Of a DNA stretch of 64,000 bases, positions 19,546-28,003 are shown in pieces. A program made the position numbers and the translations under genes. The DNA is taken from assembly GCA_016218805.1 (NCBI GenBank), contig JACRCW010000064.1, forward strand, positions 1 through 64,000, in the 5' to 3' direction. Below the pieces are notes generated by a model. That model had not been told where the DNA came from and ran no database searches. It saw only the letters and a program-made list of their open reading frames with translations. Numbering within the stretch: the stretch's first letter is position 1; every line of letters starts with the position of its first letter. This stretch comes from Deltaproteobacteria bacterium (GTDB lineage: Bacteria; Myxococcota; JACRCW01).

Positions 19546-21441
19546 ATGGCGGCGCGCGGCACCATCCTCGGTCGTTCCCTGGCGGCCAAGCTTGCCCTGG
19601 CCATTGCGCTGGTGGCGGCGGTCCTCTCCGGGGGCACGGCGCTGGTGCTGGACCGGACGGGCAGCCGGGCCGTGGACGAGAACAGCGTGGAGCACATGGA
19701 GGTGCTGGCGGGTGCGCTGGAAGGGTCGTTCCACGCGTTTGACGCGGACCGCAAGGCGCACCCGGTGGCGGACATTGTGGCGGAGATTGGGCGGCACCCG
19801 GCCGTGGACCAGTTGCAGGTCTTTGATGCGCAGCGGCGCGTGCGGCACAGCCTGCACCCTGAGCAGCGCGGCCAGGTCCTGTCCGAGGCGGACGTGCGGA
19901 CCGAGACGCCGTCCGCCGGCTCCGACGACATGGTGATGGTGCGCTACTTCCCGCTGCGCACCTCGTGCACCGGGTGTCACCAGGGTGAGGCCACCGCGGG
20001 GGGCGTGCGGCTGGTGGTGGACCGGGGGCGGCTGCAGTCCTCCCTGCTGCGGTTCCGCTTCCGCCTGGCCTACACCGGCGCGGCCATCCTGGCGGCGCTG
20101 GTGCTGGTGGCGGTGTACCTGATGCGCCGCATGGTGCTGGTCCCGGTGCGTGAACTGGCCTCCACCATGGCGCGCGCGGAAGAGGGAAATTTCCTGGTGC
20201 GCGCGCCGGTGTCGTCGGAAGATGAGGTGGGCCAGCTGGCGCGCGCGTTCAACACCATGCTGGCGGCCATCACGGACATGCGCGCGCGTGAAGTGGAGCG
20301 CCAGGCCGAGCAGGCCGGTGCGGAGGCGGAGCGCCGCCTGGCGCCGCAGATTGACGAGAAGAACCGGATCATTGCCACCAAGAACACGGAGCTGCAGGAG
20401 CGCGTGCGCGAGCTGGCACTGCTGCACGAGGTCACGCGCAGCCTGACGGCCACCCTCTCCGTGGACGAGCAGCTGGGGATCCTCACGCGCCTGCTGGCGG
20501 AGCGGCTGGGCTACCAGGAGTTCACGCTCATGCTGCTGGACCGCGCCGCGGCGCTGCTGCGCGTGGCGGCGCACCACGGCTTCCCGGACAGCATGAAGGT
20601 GGGCGAGATGACCTTTGCCGTGGGGGAGGGCATTGCCGGCCTGGTCGCGCAGACAGGGACCACGCTGGTGGTGACGGATACGTCCACGGACAGCAGGTTC
20701 CTGGCGGACCGCGTGCGGTTCACGCCGCGCGGGACGCTGGTCAGCGTGCCCATGATCAGCAACGGGATGGTGATGGGCGTGCTCAACGTGTTCCGCGGGC
20801 AGGTGGACGCGTTCCGCCGTGACGAGGTGGAGTTCATTGAGTCCATTGCGTCCCAGGCGTCCCTGGGCCTGGCCAACGCGCGGCTGTTCCAGGAACAGGT
20901 GGAACTGTCATTGACGGACGCGCTGACCAGCCTGCCCAACCGGCGGGCCCTGGACGCGCGCCTGGAGGTGGAGGTGGCGCGGGCGCAACGGTATGAAAGC
21001 GGCCTGTGCGTGCTGATGGTGGACGTGGACCACTTCAAGCTGTTCAATGACGCGCACGGCCACCTGGTGGGGGACGTGGTGTTGCGCGGGGTGGCGCAGA
21101 CGCTGTGCCAGACGGTGCGCAAGGCGGACACCGTGGCGCGGTTTGGCGGCGAGGAGTTCTGCGTGCTGCTGCCGCGCCAGGATGCGCGCGCCGCCCGGGA
21201 GGTGGCGGACAAGCTGCGCAAGGCGGTGCGGCAACGGGAGTTTGAGCACGCGGAGAGCCAGCCGGGTGGGCGGATCACCATCTCGCTGGGCGTGGCGTCC
21301 TTCCCGGAGCACGGGCAGGACGTGAAGGCCCTGCTGGACCGGGCAGATGCGGCCCTGTACGCGGCCAAGCGTGCGGGCCGGGACCGCGTCATGGTGGCGG
21401 GGGAAGAACCGGTGGCCTCCCAGCCCGGTGGAAATGCGTGA
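19546..21441 (+). CDS. Membrane diguanylate cyclase with periplasmic CXXCH (c-haem) domain, HAMP, GAF and GGDEF
   Basis: 631 residues from ATG 19546 (a GTG at 19516 is possible). Membrane helix 1 spans about 12-34, then a periplasmic sensor with one haem-attachment motif CTGCH (about 141-145), helix 2 at about 175-196, HAMP, a coiled coil, a GAF domain (about 300-450) and a GGDEF domain (about 462-625) with active-site GGEEF. An inhibitory RXXD site (RKAD) lies five residues before GGEEF. It makes cyclic di-GMP, probably in response to redox state or ligand at the haem, and should be subject to product inhibition. It is divergent from the thr gene set. Confidence 0.9.
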   Translation: MAARGTILGRSLAAKLALAIALVAAVLSGGTALVLDRTGSRAVDENSVEHMEVLAGALEGSFHAFDADRKAHPVADIVAEIGRHPAVDQLQVFDAQRRVRHSLHPEQRGQVLSEADVRTETPSAGSDDMVMVRYFPLRTSCTGCHQGEATAGGVRLVVDRGRLQSSLLRFRFRLAYTGAAILAALVLVAVYLMRRMVLVPVRELASTMARAEEGNFLVRAPVSSEDEVGQLARAFNTMLAAITDMRAREVERQAEQAGAEAERRLAPQIDEKNRIIATKNTELQERVRELALLHEVTRSLTATLSVDEQLGILTRLLAERLGYQEFTLMLLDRAAALLRVAAHHGFPDSMKVGEMTFAVGEGIAGLVAQTGTTLVVTDTSTDSRFLADRVRFTPRGTLVSVPMISNGMVMGVLNVFRGQVDAFRRDEVEFIESIASQASLGLANARLFQEQVELSLTDALTSLPNRRALDARLEVEVARAQRYESGLCVLMVDVDHFKLFNDAHGHLVGDVVLRGVAQTLCQTVRKADTVARFGGEEFCVLLPRQDARAAREVADKLRKAVRQREFEHAESQPGGRITISLGVASFPEHGQDVKALLDRADAALYAAKRAGRDRVMVAGEEPVASQPGGNA

Positions 21442-21460
21442 GCGGGGCGCTGGGCCCCGG

Positions 21461-21466
21461 TATGAT
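21461..21466 (+). promoter_or_regulatory. Candidate -10 hexamer (TATGAT)
   Basis: TATGAT lies 23 bases before the ATG at 21490, between the cyclase gene and the TPR gene. A -35 partner is weak. It could drive the 21490-24066 genes. Confidence 0.3.
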
Positions 21467-21489
21467 GCAGTGAGGGATCGCCGAACAGC

Positions 21490-22347
21490 ATGGAGACGTT
21501 TCTCTCGGTATTCGTGGTTGTGGCGGCAGGGGCCGCGCTCATCTACGCGCCCCTGGGTGCGGGCACGTGGGCATGGCGGCGCGCGCGCATCAAGCGCGCC
21601 TACGCGGTGGACCCTTCAGAGTTGGACGCGGATACGCGCGCGGAACTGGCGCGCCTGCTCACCGCCGAGGCCGCCGCCGCGCATGACCGGGCCAGCCACG
21701 AGGAGACCATCCGCGCGTGCCGCCAGATCCTGCGCCTGGACCCGGATGACCCGCAGGCCAGCCGCATGCTGGTGGCCTCCCTGTTTGCCTGTGGCCGCTA
21801 TGACCAGGCGCGGGAAGCGCTGGAACGGCACCTGGCCGCCTTTCCCAAGGACGAGGCGGTCCGGCTGGTTCCCGCCGCCATTGCCTGCGAACAGGGTGAC
21901 CTGGTGCAGGCGCGCGAGCACCTGGACGCCATGGACCCCAACGCGCTGCCCGAGCACGACCGCGCGCTGTGGTTCAATAACTACGCCTACACGCTGGCGT
22001 CGCTGAAGGCGGACCTGGATCTGGCGCTGGAGTACGGGCAGCGCGCGCTGGCGTTGGCCGCGGACCCGGACCGGCAGTTCGCGCTGCGCACGCTGGGCAT
22101 TGTGCACCTGAGCCGGGGTGAGGCGCCGTTGGCCGAACAGCGGCTCAAGGAAGCGCTGCAGCAGCGCGAGCACCTGCGCCCCGGTGACATTGAGTTCACG
22201 CACTACCACCTGGCCCTGGCGCTCAAGGACCAGGACCGCCTCCCGGAAGCGCGCCGTCACCTGGAGAAGCTGGCCGACGGGATGACGCCGTTTGCCCAGA
22301 AGGCGCGCGCGCTGCTGCGGGGCCTCAGCCAGGGCAAGGCCGCCTGA
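21490..22347 (+). CDS. Single-pass membrane TPR protein
   Basis: 285 residues. An N-terminal hydrophobic segment (FLSVFVVVAAGAALIYAPLG) is followed by several tetratricopeptide-like repeats (AIRACRQILRLDPDDP-type helices, AREALERHLAAFPKDEAV, LALEYGQRALALAADPDRQF, AEQRLKEALQQREHLRPGD). TPR arrays bind partner proteins; the partner is unknown. It ends 11 bases before waaA and is probably cotranscribed with it, which suggests an envelope role. Confidence 0.75.
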   Translation: METFLSVFVVVAAGAALIYAPLGAGTWAWRRARIKRAYAVDPSELDADTRAELARLLTAEAAAAHDRASHEETIRACRQILRLDPDDPQASRMLVASLFACGRYDQAREALERHLAAFPKDEAVRLVPAAIACEQGDLVQAREHLDAMDPNALPEHDRALWFNNYAYTLASLKADLDLALEYGQRALALAADPDRQFALRTLGIVHLSRGEAPLAEQRLKEALQQREHLRPGDIEFTHYHLALALKDQDRLPEARRHLEKLADGMTPFAQKARALLRGLSQGKAA

Positions 22348-22358
22348 CCCGCGCTCCC

Positions 22359-23618
22359 ATGCTCCCCCGGCCCATCCAGTCCGTACTGGCCACCCTGGTG
22401 GCGCTGCTGGCCCTGCCCATCCTGCTGTGGCGCCGCAAGACCCGCCGCGGCCTGGCGCAGCGGCTGGGGCACCTGCCGCCGCCACCCGCGCGAGACGGGC
22501 CGCGCCTGTGGATCCACGCCGCCAGCGCGGGGGATGTGAAGAACGCCTGGCCGGTGGTGCGCGCGCTCAAAGAAGCGCGCCCGTCGCTGACCGTGCTGCT
22601 CACGTACGTGACCAACAGCGCGGAGCAGATGGTGGGCACCCTCAGTCCGCCGCCGGACGTGCACGCCTACGCGCCGCTGGATGCGCCCCTGTTTGTGCGG
22701 CGTGCGCTGGATGCCTGGCGCCCCGCCGTGTTGCTGCTGGAGATGACGGAGTTGTGGCCGGCGCTGGTTGCACAGGCGCGCGCGCGCGGCGTGTCCGTAG
22801 CGCTGTGTAACGGGCGGATGAGCCCGCGCAGTGCGGCCCGTTACGCCATGCTGTTCGGCTGGCTGACCAACCCGGTCCCCGCCCTGGCGGTGCTGTGCCT
22901 GCAGACGGACGCGGACCGGACGCGGTACCTCGCGCTGGGCGCCTCCCCCGAACGCGCGTTCGTGACGGGCAACTGCAAGTTTGATGCGGCGGCCCGGACG
23001 CCGTCCCCGGAGAAGGTGGCGGCGCTGCGCGGCGTCGTCGGGGAGCGCGGGCCGCTGTTGTGCGCGGGCTCCACGCATGCCGGTGAGGAGGACGTGGTGG
23101 TTGGCGCGTTGGCGGCGGCGCGGGGGGTGGTGCCGGGCTGCCGGCTGTTGTGGGCGCCGCGTTACCTGGAGCACGTGGATGGGCTGATGGCGCTGTGCCT
23201 GTCCAGGGGCTGGCGCGTGGCCCGGCGCAGCGCAGGCGCGGTGACCTGCGCCGCCGCGGACGTTGTCATCCTGGACACCATGGGCGAACTGGCGGCGGCG
23301 TACGCGCTGGCACAGGTGGCGCTGGTGGGCGGTTCATGGGTGCCGCGCGGCGGGCAGAACATCCTGGAACCCGCGGCGCAGGGCGTGCCGGTGCTGCACG
23401 GCCCGCACATGTTCCTGGCGCCGGACCAGGTGGAGGTGCTGGACGGACACGGCGCCCGCCTGGTCAACCGCGGCGAACTGCCCGCGGCGGTGGTCCACTG
23501 GTTCACCCATGACAACGACGCCCGCCGCGAAGGCGAGGCCGGCCGGGCCGCGGTGTCTGCGGTGGCCGGCGCGGCCGCGCGTCACACGGAGCACCTGCTC
23601 CCCCTGCTGCCGTCCTGA
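22359..23618 (+). CDS. waaA: 3-deoxy-D-manno-octulosonic acid (Kdo) transferase
   Basis: 419 residues, normal length for WaaA/KdtA, which adds Kdo from CMP-Kdo to lipid A at the inner membrane. Features are an N-terminal membrane-associated helix, the N-domain motif WIHAASAGDV at 51-60, TGNCKFD before the C-domain, CAGSTHAGEEDVV, and the GT-B donor-site region GGSWVPRGGQNILEPAA. The usual acceptor-domain motif is SVGE/SAGE; here the acidic residue is Asp (D59) rather than Glu. Its presence indicates a lipid-A-containing outer membrane. Confidence 0.93.
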   Translation: MLPRPIQSVLATLVALLALPILLWRRKTRRGLAQRLGHLPPPPARDGPRLWIHAASAGDVKNAWPVVRALKEARPSLTVLLTYVTNSAEQMVGTLSPPPDVHAYAPLDAPLFVRRALDAWRPAVLLLEMTELWPALVAQARARGVSVALCNGRMSPRSAARYAMLFGWLTNPVPALAVLCLQTDADRTRYLALGASPERAFVTGNCKFDAAARTPSPEKVAALRGVVGERGPLLCAGSTHAGEEDVVVGALAAARGVVPGCRLLWAPRYLEHVDGLMALCLSRGWRVARRSAGAVTCAAADVVILDTMGELAAAYALAQVALVGGSWVPRGGQNILEPAAQGVPVLHGPHMFLAPDQVEVLDGHGARLVNRGELPAAVVHWFTHDNDARREGEAGRAAVSAVAGAAARHTEHLLPLLPS

Positions 23619-23658
23619 AACTTGCGTCCGCTGCGCGCGGCGTGGTGACCTGCCGCGC

Positions 23659-24066
23659 ATGCCCCGGACGCACATCCTCCCCGTCAGTGTCTACTACGAG
23701 GACACCGATTTCTCGGGCGTGGTCTACTACGCCAAGTACCTGCGTTACTTTGAAGCGGCGCGCGACGAGTTCTTTGGGATGGAAGAGCTGGTGCGCACGT
23801 ACAAGGAGACCGGCATTGGTTTTGCCGTCTACAAGGTGGAGGTCACCTACCGGGAGGGCGCCAGGTTTGGCGACCGCCTGGAGGTCCGCACGACGGTGAA
23901 CCCGGAGAGCGACTACCGGATCCTGTGCGACCAGCAGGTGTGGCGCGTGGGTGGGACGCAACCGCTGGTGAAGGGGCTGGTGCACATGGTCTGCCTGGAC
24001 GCCAACCAGAAACTGGTGGCGCTGCCCCCGTGGGTGCTGCAACACGTGCAACTGCGCAATGCCTGA
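23659..24066 (+). CDS. YbgC/4-hydroxybenzoyl-CoA thioesterase family acyl-CoA thioesterase
   Basis: 135 residues, single hot-dog fold domain. The active-site segment VYYEDTDFSGVVYYAKYLRYFEAAR matches the YbgC/4HBT pattern with catalytic Asp in YEDTD. YbgC proteins hydrolyse acyl-CoA or acyl-ACP and are tied to phospholipid synthesis and the Tol-Pal system. The position between waaA and plsX fits a membrane-lipid role. The start at 23659 gives a standard length; it has no strong ribosome binding site. Confidence 0.9.
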   Translation: MPRTHILPVSVYYEDTDFSGVVYYAKYLRYFEAARDEFFGMEELVRTYKETGIGFAVYKVEVTYREGARFGDRLEVRTTVNPESDYRILCDQQVWRVGGTQPLVKGLVHMVCLDANQKLVALPPWVLQHVQLRNA

Positions 24067-24124
24067 ACGGGGGGGCTGGGCGCGGCGCGTCATAGCCGCG
24101 GCGGGCGCGCCCGGGACGCTCTGC

Positions 24125-24130
24125 TAGCAT
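24125..24130 (+). promoter_or_regulatory. Candidate -10 hexamer (TAGCAT), possible leaderless plsX start
   Basis: TAGCAT ends nine bases before the plsX ATG at 24140, inside an otherwise GC-only stretch. A -35 is not evident. If used, the mRNA would begin within a few bases of the ATG. Confidence 0.3.
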
Positions 24131-24139
24131 GCCAGCCGC

Positions 24140-25207
24140 ATGAAAGCGGTGACGGTGGCGCTGGACGCAATGGGTGGGGACAACGCTCCCCACGAGACGG
24201 TGGCGGGGGCCGCGGCGGCGACGCTGGACCCCCACGAGACGCGCGTGATTCTCGTCGGAGACACGCCGCGCCTGCAGGCGGAGCTGGCCAAGCACGCGCA
24301 CAATTCCGCGCGCATCCTGTTTGAGCACGCGCCGCGTTTCATCCCCATGGACGCCAAGCCGCGCGAAGCGCTGGACGCCGTCCCGGACGCGTCGGTGGCG
24401 GTCGCCGCGCGCCTGGTGCGCGAAGGCAAGGCGCAGGCGCTGGTGAGCGCGGGGAACACGGGCGGGGTGATCCTGGCGTGTTCGCGGCACTGGGCCCGGC
24501 TGGAGGGCGTGCGCCGCTGCGCGCTGGCGGCGGTGGTTCCCACGGAGCGGCGCCGTGGTGAGAAGCAGGACCCGTTCTCGTTGATGCTGGACGTGGGGGC
24601 GACGCTGGATGCCTCGGCGCAGGACCTGCTGGCGTTTGCGGTGATGGGCGCGGCTTATGCGGCGCGCATTTCACGCAATCCGGCGCCGCTGGTGGCGCTG
24701 CTGTCCAACGGTGGCGAGCCCACCAAGGGGCGCGCGGAGATTGTCAGCGCGCACCAGATGCTGAAGATGCACCCGGCGCTCAAGTTCATTGGCAACGTGG
24801 AGGGGGTGGACCTGCCGCGCGGGACGGCGGACGTGGTGGTCACCGACGGGTTCACGGGCAACGTGGTGTTGAAGATGCTGGAAGGGGTGAGCGAGACCGT
24901 GATGGAAGTGGCCCGGTACGCGTACCGCAAGAACGTGTTCTGGCGCCTGGGGCTGCTGCTGCTGGGCAGCGGCATCAAACAGCTGCGGCAGCTCACGGAC
25001 TGGCAGGAGTACGGGGGCGCGCCCATCCTGGGTTTTGACGGCGTGTGCATCAAGGCGCACGGCCGCTCCGGCCAGCGGGCCATTGCCAACGCCATCCGCG
25101 TGGCCGCCAAGGCGGTGAGCACCGACCTGGTGGCGTCCATGAAAGAGGGCCTGGCCAAGGCGCGTGATCTCGACATTGCGCAGAACGTGCCCGCGGGCGA
25201 GGCCTGA
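24140..25207 (+). CDS. plsX: Phosphate acyltransferase PlsX
   Basis: 355 residues. It makes acyl-phosphate from acyl-ACP, the donor for PlsY in phosphatidic acid synthesis. Motifs are VALDAMGGDNAP at the N-terminus, ALVSAGNTGG, FGNVEG-type FIGNVEGVDLPRG, VTDGFTGNVVLKMLEG and APILGFDGVCIKAHGRS. Length and order are typical. It is usually next to rpmF/fabH; here neither is adjacent. Its TGA directly abuts the kptA stop on the other strand (TGATCA at 25205-25210). Confidence 0.96.
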   Translation: MKAVTVALDAMGGDNAPHETVAGAAAATLDPHETRVILVGDTPRLQAELAKHAHNSARILFEHAPRFIPMDAKPREALDAVPDASVAVAARLVREGKAQALVSAGNTGGVILACSRHWARLEGVRRCALAAVVPTERRRGEKQDPFSLMLDVGATLDASAQDLLAFAVMGAAYAARISRNPAPLVALLSNGGEPTKGRAEIVSAHQMLKMHPALKFIGNVEGVDLPRGTADVVVTDGFTGNVVLKMLEGVSETVMEVARYAYRKNVFWRLGLLLLGSGIKQLRQLTDWQEYGGAPILGFDGVCIKAHGRSGQRAIANAIRVAAKAVSTDLVASMKEGLAKARDLDIAQNVPAGEA

Positions 25208-25759
25208 TCAGCCACCGGGGAACCGCAGGAACCGCGCCGGCACCTCCTCCACCAGCCACACGCCGTTGGTGGCACGGAAGAACACCCGGCCTTCCGTGCA
25301 CATGGCGGCCGCGTCCACCACGACGACGATGGCGGCGCCCCGGCGCGCACCGACGCGGCGCGCGGTGGCTTCGTCCGCGGACAGGTGCACGTGGTGCCGC
25401 GCCATCCGGCGCAGCCCCTCCGCGCGGATCGCGTCCAGGACGCGCGCCGTGGTGCCGTGGAACAGCGCGTCCGGAGGAATGGCGGCCTCCAACTGGAGGT
25501 CCACCGGCACGGAGTGACCCTGGTTGGCGCGGATGCGGCGCGTGGCGTCGTCCAGGGAGAAACGCTGTTTGTCGCTTGTACGCACCACCTCGCGCACGTC
25601 CTCCTCAGTGAGAGGGAATCCGCGCGCCGCCGCGCCCTCCATGAGGGCGTCCAGGTCCACCCAGCCACCGTCCTCCAGCGCAAGCCCCAGATCCTGCGGC
25701 GCATGGCGCAGGTGCAGGCTCAGGAACTTGGACACGGTCACGCGGCGGGCGGCATCCAT
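25208..25759 (-). CDS. kptA: RNA 2'-phosphotransferase (Tpt1/KptA family)
   Basis: 183 residues, full length. The family moves a 2'-phosphate from RNA to NAD+, giving ADP-ribose 1''-2'' cyclic phosphate; some members also ADP-ribosylate nucleic acid ends. Motifs are VSKFLSLHLRHAP (Arg18), DKQRFSL, ANQGHSVPV (His82), LFHGTT, HVHLS and a late RRGAAIVVVVDA strand. The ATG at 25759 shares one base with the stop of the glycosylase gene (TGATG), implying coupled translation. Bacteria with KptA often have no known 2'-phosphorylated tRNA, so its job here may be in nucleic-acid repair. Confidence 0.93.
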   Translation of the reverse strand: MDAARRVTVSKFLSLHLRHAPQDLGLALEDGGWVDLDALMEGAAARGFPLTEEDVREVVRTSDKQRFSLDDATRRIRANQGHSVPVDLQLEAAIPPDALFHGTTARVLDAIRAEGLRRMARHHVHLSADEATARRVGARRGAAIVVVVDAAAMCTEGRVFFRATNGVWLVEEVPARFLRFPGG

Positions 25760-26673
25760 CAGCGGCGTGACCGTTTCTGCCGCACGCCCGGCGGCGCCGC
25801 CGGGCCGGGGGTGGAAGGTGCCTTGCGCCAGTCCACTATCGACGAGCGCCGTGTCTCCGGCTGACACTGCGGGCAGAAGAACGTGTCATGTCCGTGCACG
25901 CCGGCGCACCGCAGCGTGGTGCCACAGCGGGGGCAGGGCTCGCCGTGGCGGTTGCGGACCTTGAGGAAGTCGCGGACCTTCTCGTCCAGCGGGGCCTGGC
26001 GCCGGGCCACCTCGTCACGCGCGTCGGACAGCACGTGGACAATGGAACCGTGCAGCGCGTCCAGTTCGTCGTCGGACAGGGCGCGGGCCATGGTCTTGGG
26101 GTGGATGCGGGCGTGCCAGAGCACCTCGTCCGCGTAAGCATTCCCAAGCGAATCCAGCGCGGACTTGTCCATGATGAACACGCGCACCTGGTCGCGCCGC
26201 GTGCGCGCCAGGGTCCGGAACGCCTCCCGCGTGAAACGCTGCGCGTCCAGGACGTCCACCCCCACGTGCTGCAGCCCCGGGACCTGGTCCCACCGGCCGC
26301 GGGGCAGCAGGTAGACCTTGCCCATCTGTTCGCTGTCCCGGTAGCGCAGCTCGCGCCCGTCAGAGAGCGTCCACGCCACCGCCAAGTCCCCCGGCGAACG
26401 CTCCCCGGCATCATCCACGGTGAAGCGGCCCGCCAGCATGGGCGCCACCACCATCTCCACGTCCGGTGCCCCGCCCGCCAGCGCAAACAGGACGAAATGC
26501 GCCCGCCGGGAAACTGCGCCAAAACGCCGCCCGGTCCACAATTCCTCGGGTTTGCCCTCCACGGCCAGGCGCAGCACCACCGGCTTGCGCACGCGCGTGG
26601 CCGTGATCACGGCGCCGGCAAGCGCGTCGGCCAGGCGCGGCACCACGTATTCCAGGTCCGGACGCTCCGGCAT
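25759..26673 (-). CDS. Fpg/Nei family DNA glycosylase
   Basis: 304 residues. The N-terminus MPERPDLEY gives the catalytic Pro (after Met removal) and Glu. The middle has the helix-2-turn-helix DNA-binding segment with SLGNAYADEVLWHARIHP, and the C-terminal zinc finger is CPRCGTTL...CPQCQ. It excises oxidised bases and cuts the strand by beta/delta elimination. The segment usually reading RRAKYLL/RRGKYLL reads RRAHFVL, so the conserved Lys is His. A basic tail follows the zinc finger. GGAGG precedes the ATG. It follows the lipoprotein stop by three bases and overlaps kptA by one. Confidence 0.92.
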   Translation of the reverse strand: MPERPDLEYVVPRLADALAGAVITATRVRKPVVLRLAVEGKPEELWTGRRFGAVSRRAHFVLFALAGGAPDVEMVVAPMLAGRFTVDDAGERSPGDLAVAWTLSDGRELRYRDSEQMGKVYLLPRGRWDQVPGLQHVGVDVLDAQRFTREAFRTLARTRRDQVRVFIMDKSALDSLGNAYADEVLWHARIHPKTMARALSDDELDALHGSIVHVLSDARDEVARRQAPLDEKVRDFLKVRNRHGEPCPRCGTTLRCAGVHGHDTFFCPQCQPETRRSSIVDWRKAPSTPGPAAPPGVRQKRSRR

Positions 26674-26676
26674 GGC

Positions 26677-27144
26677 TCAACCTCCCGCGGGGCGCAGCAA
26701 CGCCTCCACGCGCAAGGACGGGCGCAGGCAGCCGCCCGCCCGCGTGGCGGAAGTGACCCGCGCGGAGCGCGCCGCCGCCAGGACCGCCGTCGCCTCGTCA
26801 TCCGCACCGTCTGCCGGCACGCGCACGCGTTCCCCCGCGCGCGCCGCGGTCACGCACGCCACCACCGCACGGTCTGAGGCCAGCGCGCGCCCCGCCGCGT
26901 CCAGCAGCACCAGCCCCAGGTGGACTCCCTCCGGCGCGTCAACCGGGGAGGTCAACCACAAGCCCGCCACCGCGCCCGCGTCCGTCAGGTCCAGCTCCAC
27001 CTCCGGTGCATACCCGCCATCACGCGTGGTCACCGCGGCCTGCTCCAGCAGCGCCGCCGGAGGCCGCTCCTTCTCCTTGCGCGCGCACGCGAGCGACCAC
27101 GCAACAACCACCGCCAGGAGCACCGTGCAGACCCGCATGCTCAT
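26677..27144 (-). CDS. Small lipoprotein of unknown function
   Basis: 155 residues with a lipobox at SLAC (MSMRVCTVLLAVVVAWSLAC). The mature part is small and beta-rich (VELDLTDAGAVAGLWLTSPV, LGLVLLDAAGRALASDRAVV) with no known motif. The ATG at 27144 overlaps the enoyl-CoA hydratase stop by four bases, and an ATG at 27138 is also possible. It sits oddly between two cytosolic enzymes in a tight operon. Confidence 0.7.
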   Translation of the reverse strand: MSMRVCTVLLAVVVAWSLACARKEKERPPAALLEQAAVTTRDGGYAPEVELDLTDAGAVAGLWLTSPVDAPEGVHLGLVLLDAAGRALASDRAVVACVTAARAGERVRVPADGADDEATAVLAAARSARVTSATRAGGCLRPSLRVEALLRPAGG

Positions 27145-27923
27145 TCTCCCCGGTAGACGGGCGGGCGCTTCTCATTGAAGGCGCGCAATCCCTCAACGCG
27201 GTCCTTGGTGTGCAGGACCTGTTCATAACACTTCCATTCCACCGCCAGCCCCGCGTCAATGGGCATGCCGTACCCCATGTCCATGGCGTACTTGGCCTGC
27301 TGCACCGCAATGGGGCCGTTCTTCGCAATCGCCGCGGCCATCTGGTGCGCCGCGTCCATCAACTGCTCGCGCGGCACCACGCGGTTGACAATGCCCCAGG
27401 CCAGCGCTTCATCCGCCGTGAGGTGGCGCGCCGTGTAGATGAGCTCCTTGGCGCGGGCCAGGCCCACCACGCGCGGCAGCCGCTGGGTGCCACCGGCGCC
27501 GGGGATGATGGCCAGGCTGGTCTCCGTCAGGCCCATGACCGCCCCCTGCGCCGCAATGCGGATGTCACACGCCAGCGCCATCTCCATGCCGCCACCAAAC
27601 GCCACGCCGTTCAGCGCCGCAATCACCGGGCAACCCACGCGCTCCACGTCCGTGATGGTGCCGCGGATGAGCGGCACAAACGCGCGCACATCCGCGTCCG
27701 TCATGTTGAGCCGCTCGCGGAGGTCTGCGCCCGCGCAGAACGCCTTGTCCCCGGCGCCCGTCAGGATGACCGCCCGCAGGTCACGGCGGGGAGCCAGCGT
27801 CACCAGGATCCGGTGCAACTCCTCCAGCAGCGGGCGGTTGAGCGCGTTGCGCGCCTCCGCGCGGTTCAGCGTGAGCGTGACGATGTTGTCCTTCTCCACC
27901 TGCAACACCAGTGCTTCGGCCAT
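27141..27923 (-). CDS. Enoyl-CoA hydratase/isomerase family protein
   Basis: 260 residues, a complete crotonase fold: oxyanion-hole segments FCAGADLRERL and ALNGVAFGGGMEMALACDIR, active-site Glu region GLTETSLAIIPGAGGTQRLPR (both Glu equivalents present), and C-terminal AFNEKRPPVYRGE. The IPGAGGTQRL context and length resemble methylglutaconyl-CoA hydratases of leucine breakdown (AUH/LiuC), but the subfamily is not settled. It heads the minus-strand operon hydratase, lipoprotein, Nei-like glycosylase, KptA. Confidence 0.93.
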   Translation of the reverse strand: MAEALVLQVEKDNIVTLTLNRAEARNALNRPLLEELHRILVTLAPRRDLRAVILTGAGDKAFCAGADLRERLNMTDADVRAFVPLIRGTITDVERVGCPVIAALNGVAFGGGMEMALACDIRIAAQGAVMGLTETSLAIIPGAGGTQRLPRVVGLARAKELIYTARHLTADEALAWGIVNRVVPREQLMDAAHQMAAAIAKNGPIAVQQAKYAMDMGYGMPIDAGLAVEWKCYEQVLHTKDRVEGLRAFNEKRPPVYRGE

Positions 27924-28003
27924 GGGCGCCTCCGGACGACGGACGGCGCCTCATCCCGCCGCACGGTCCGCCGCGCAAGTCCACTTCCCGCCGCAACACA
28001 CGC

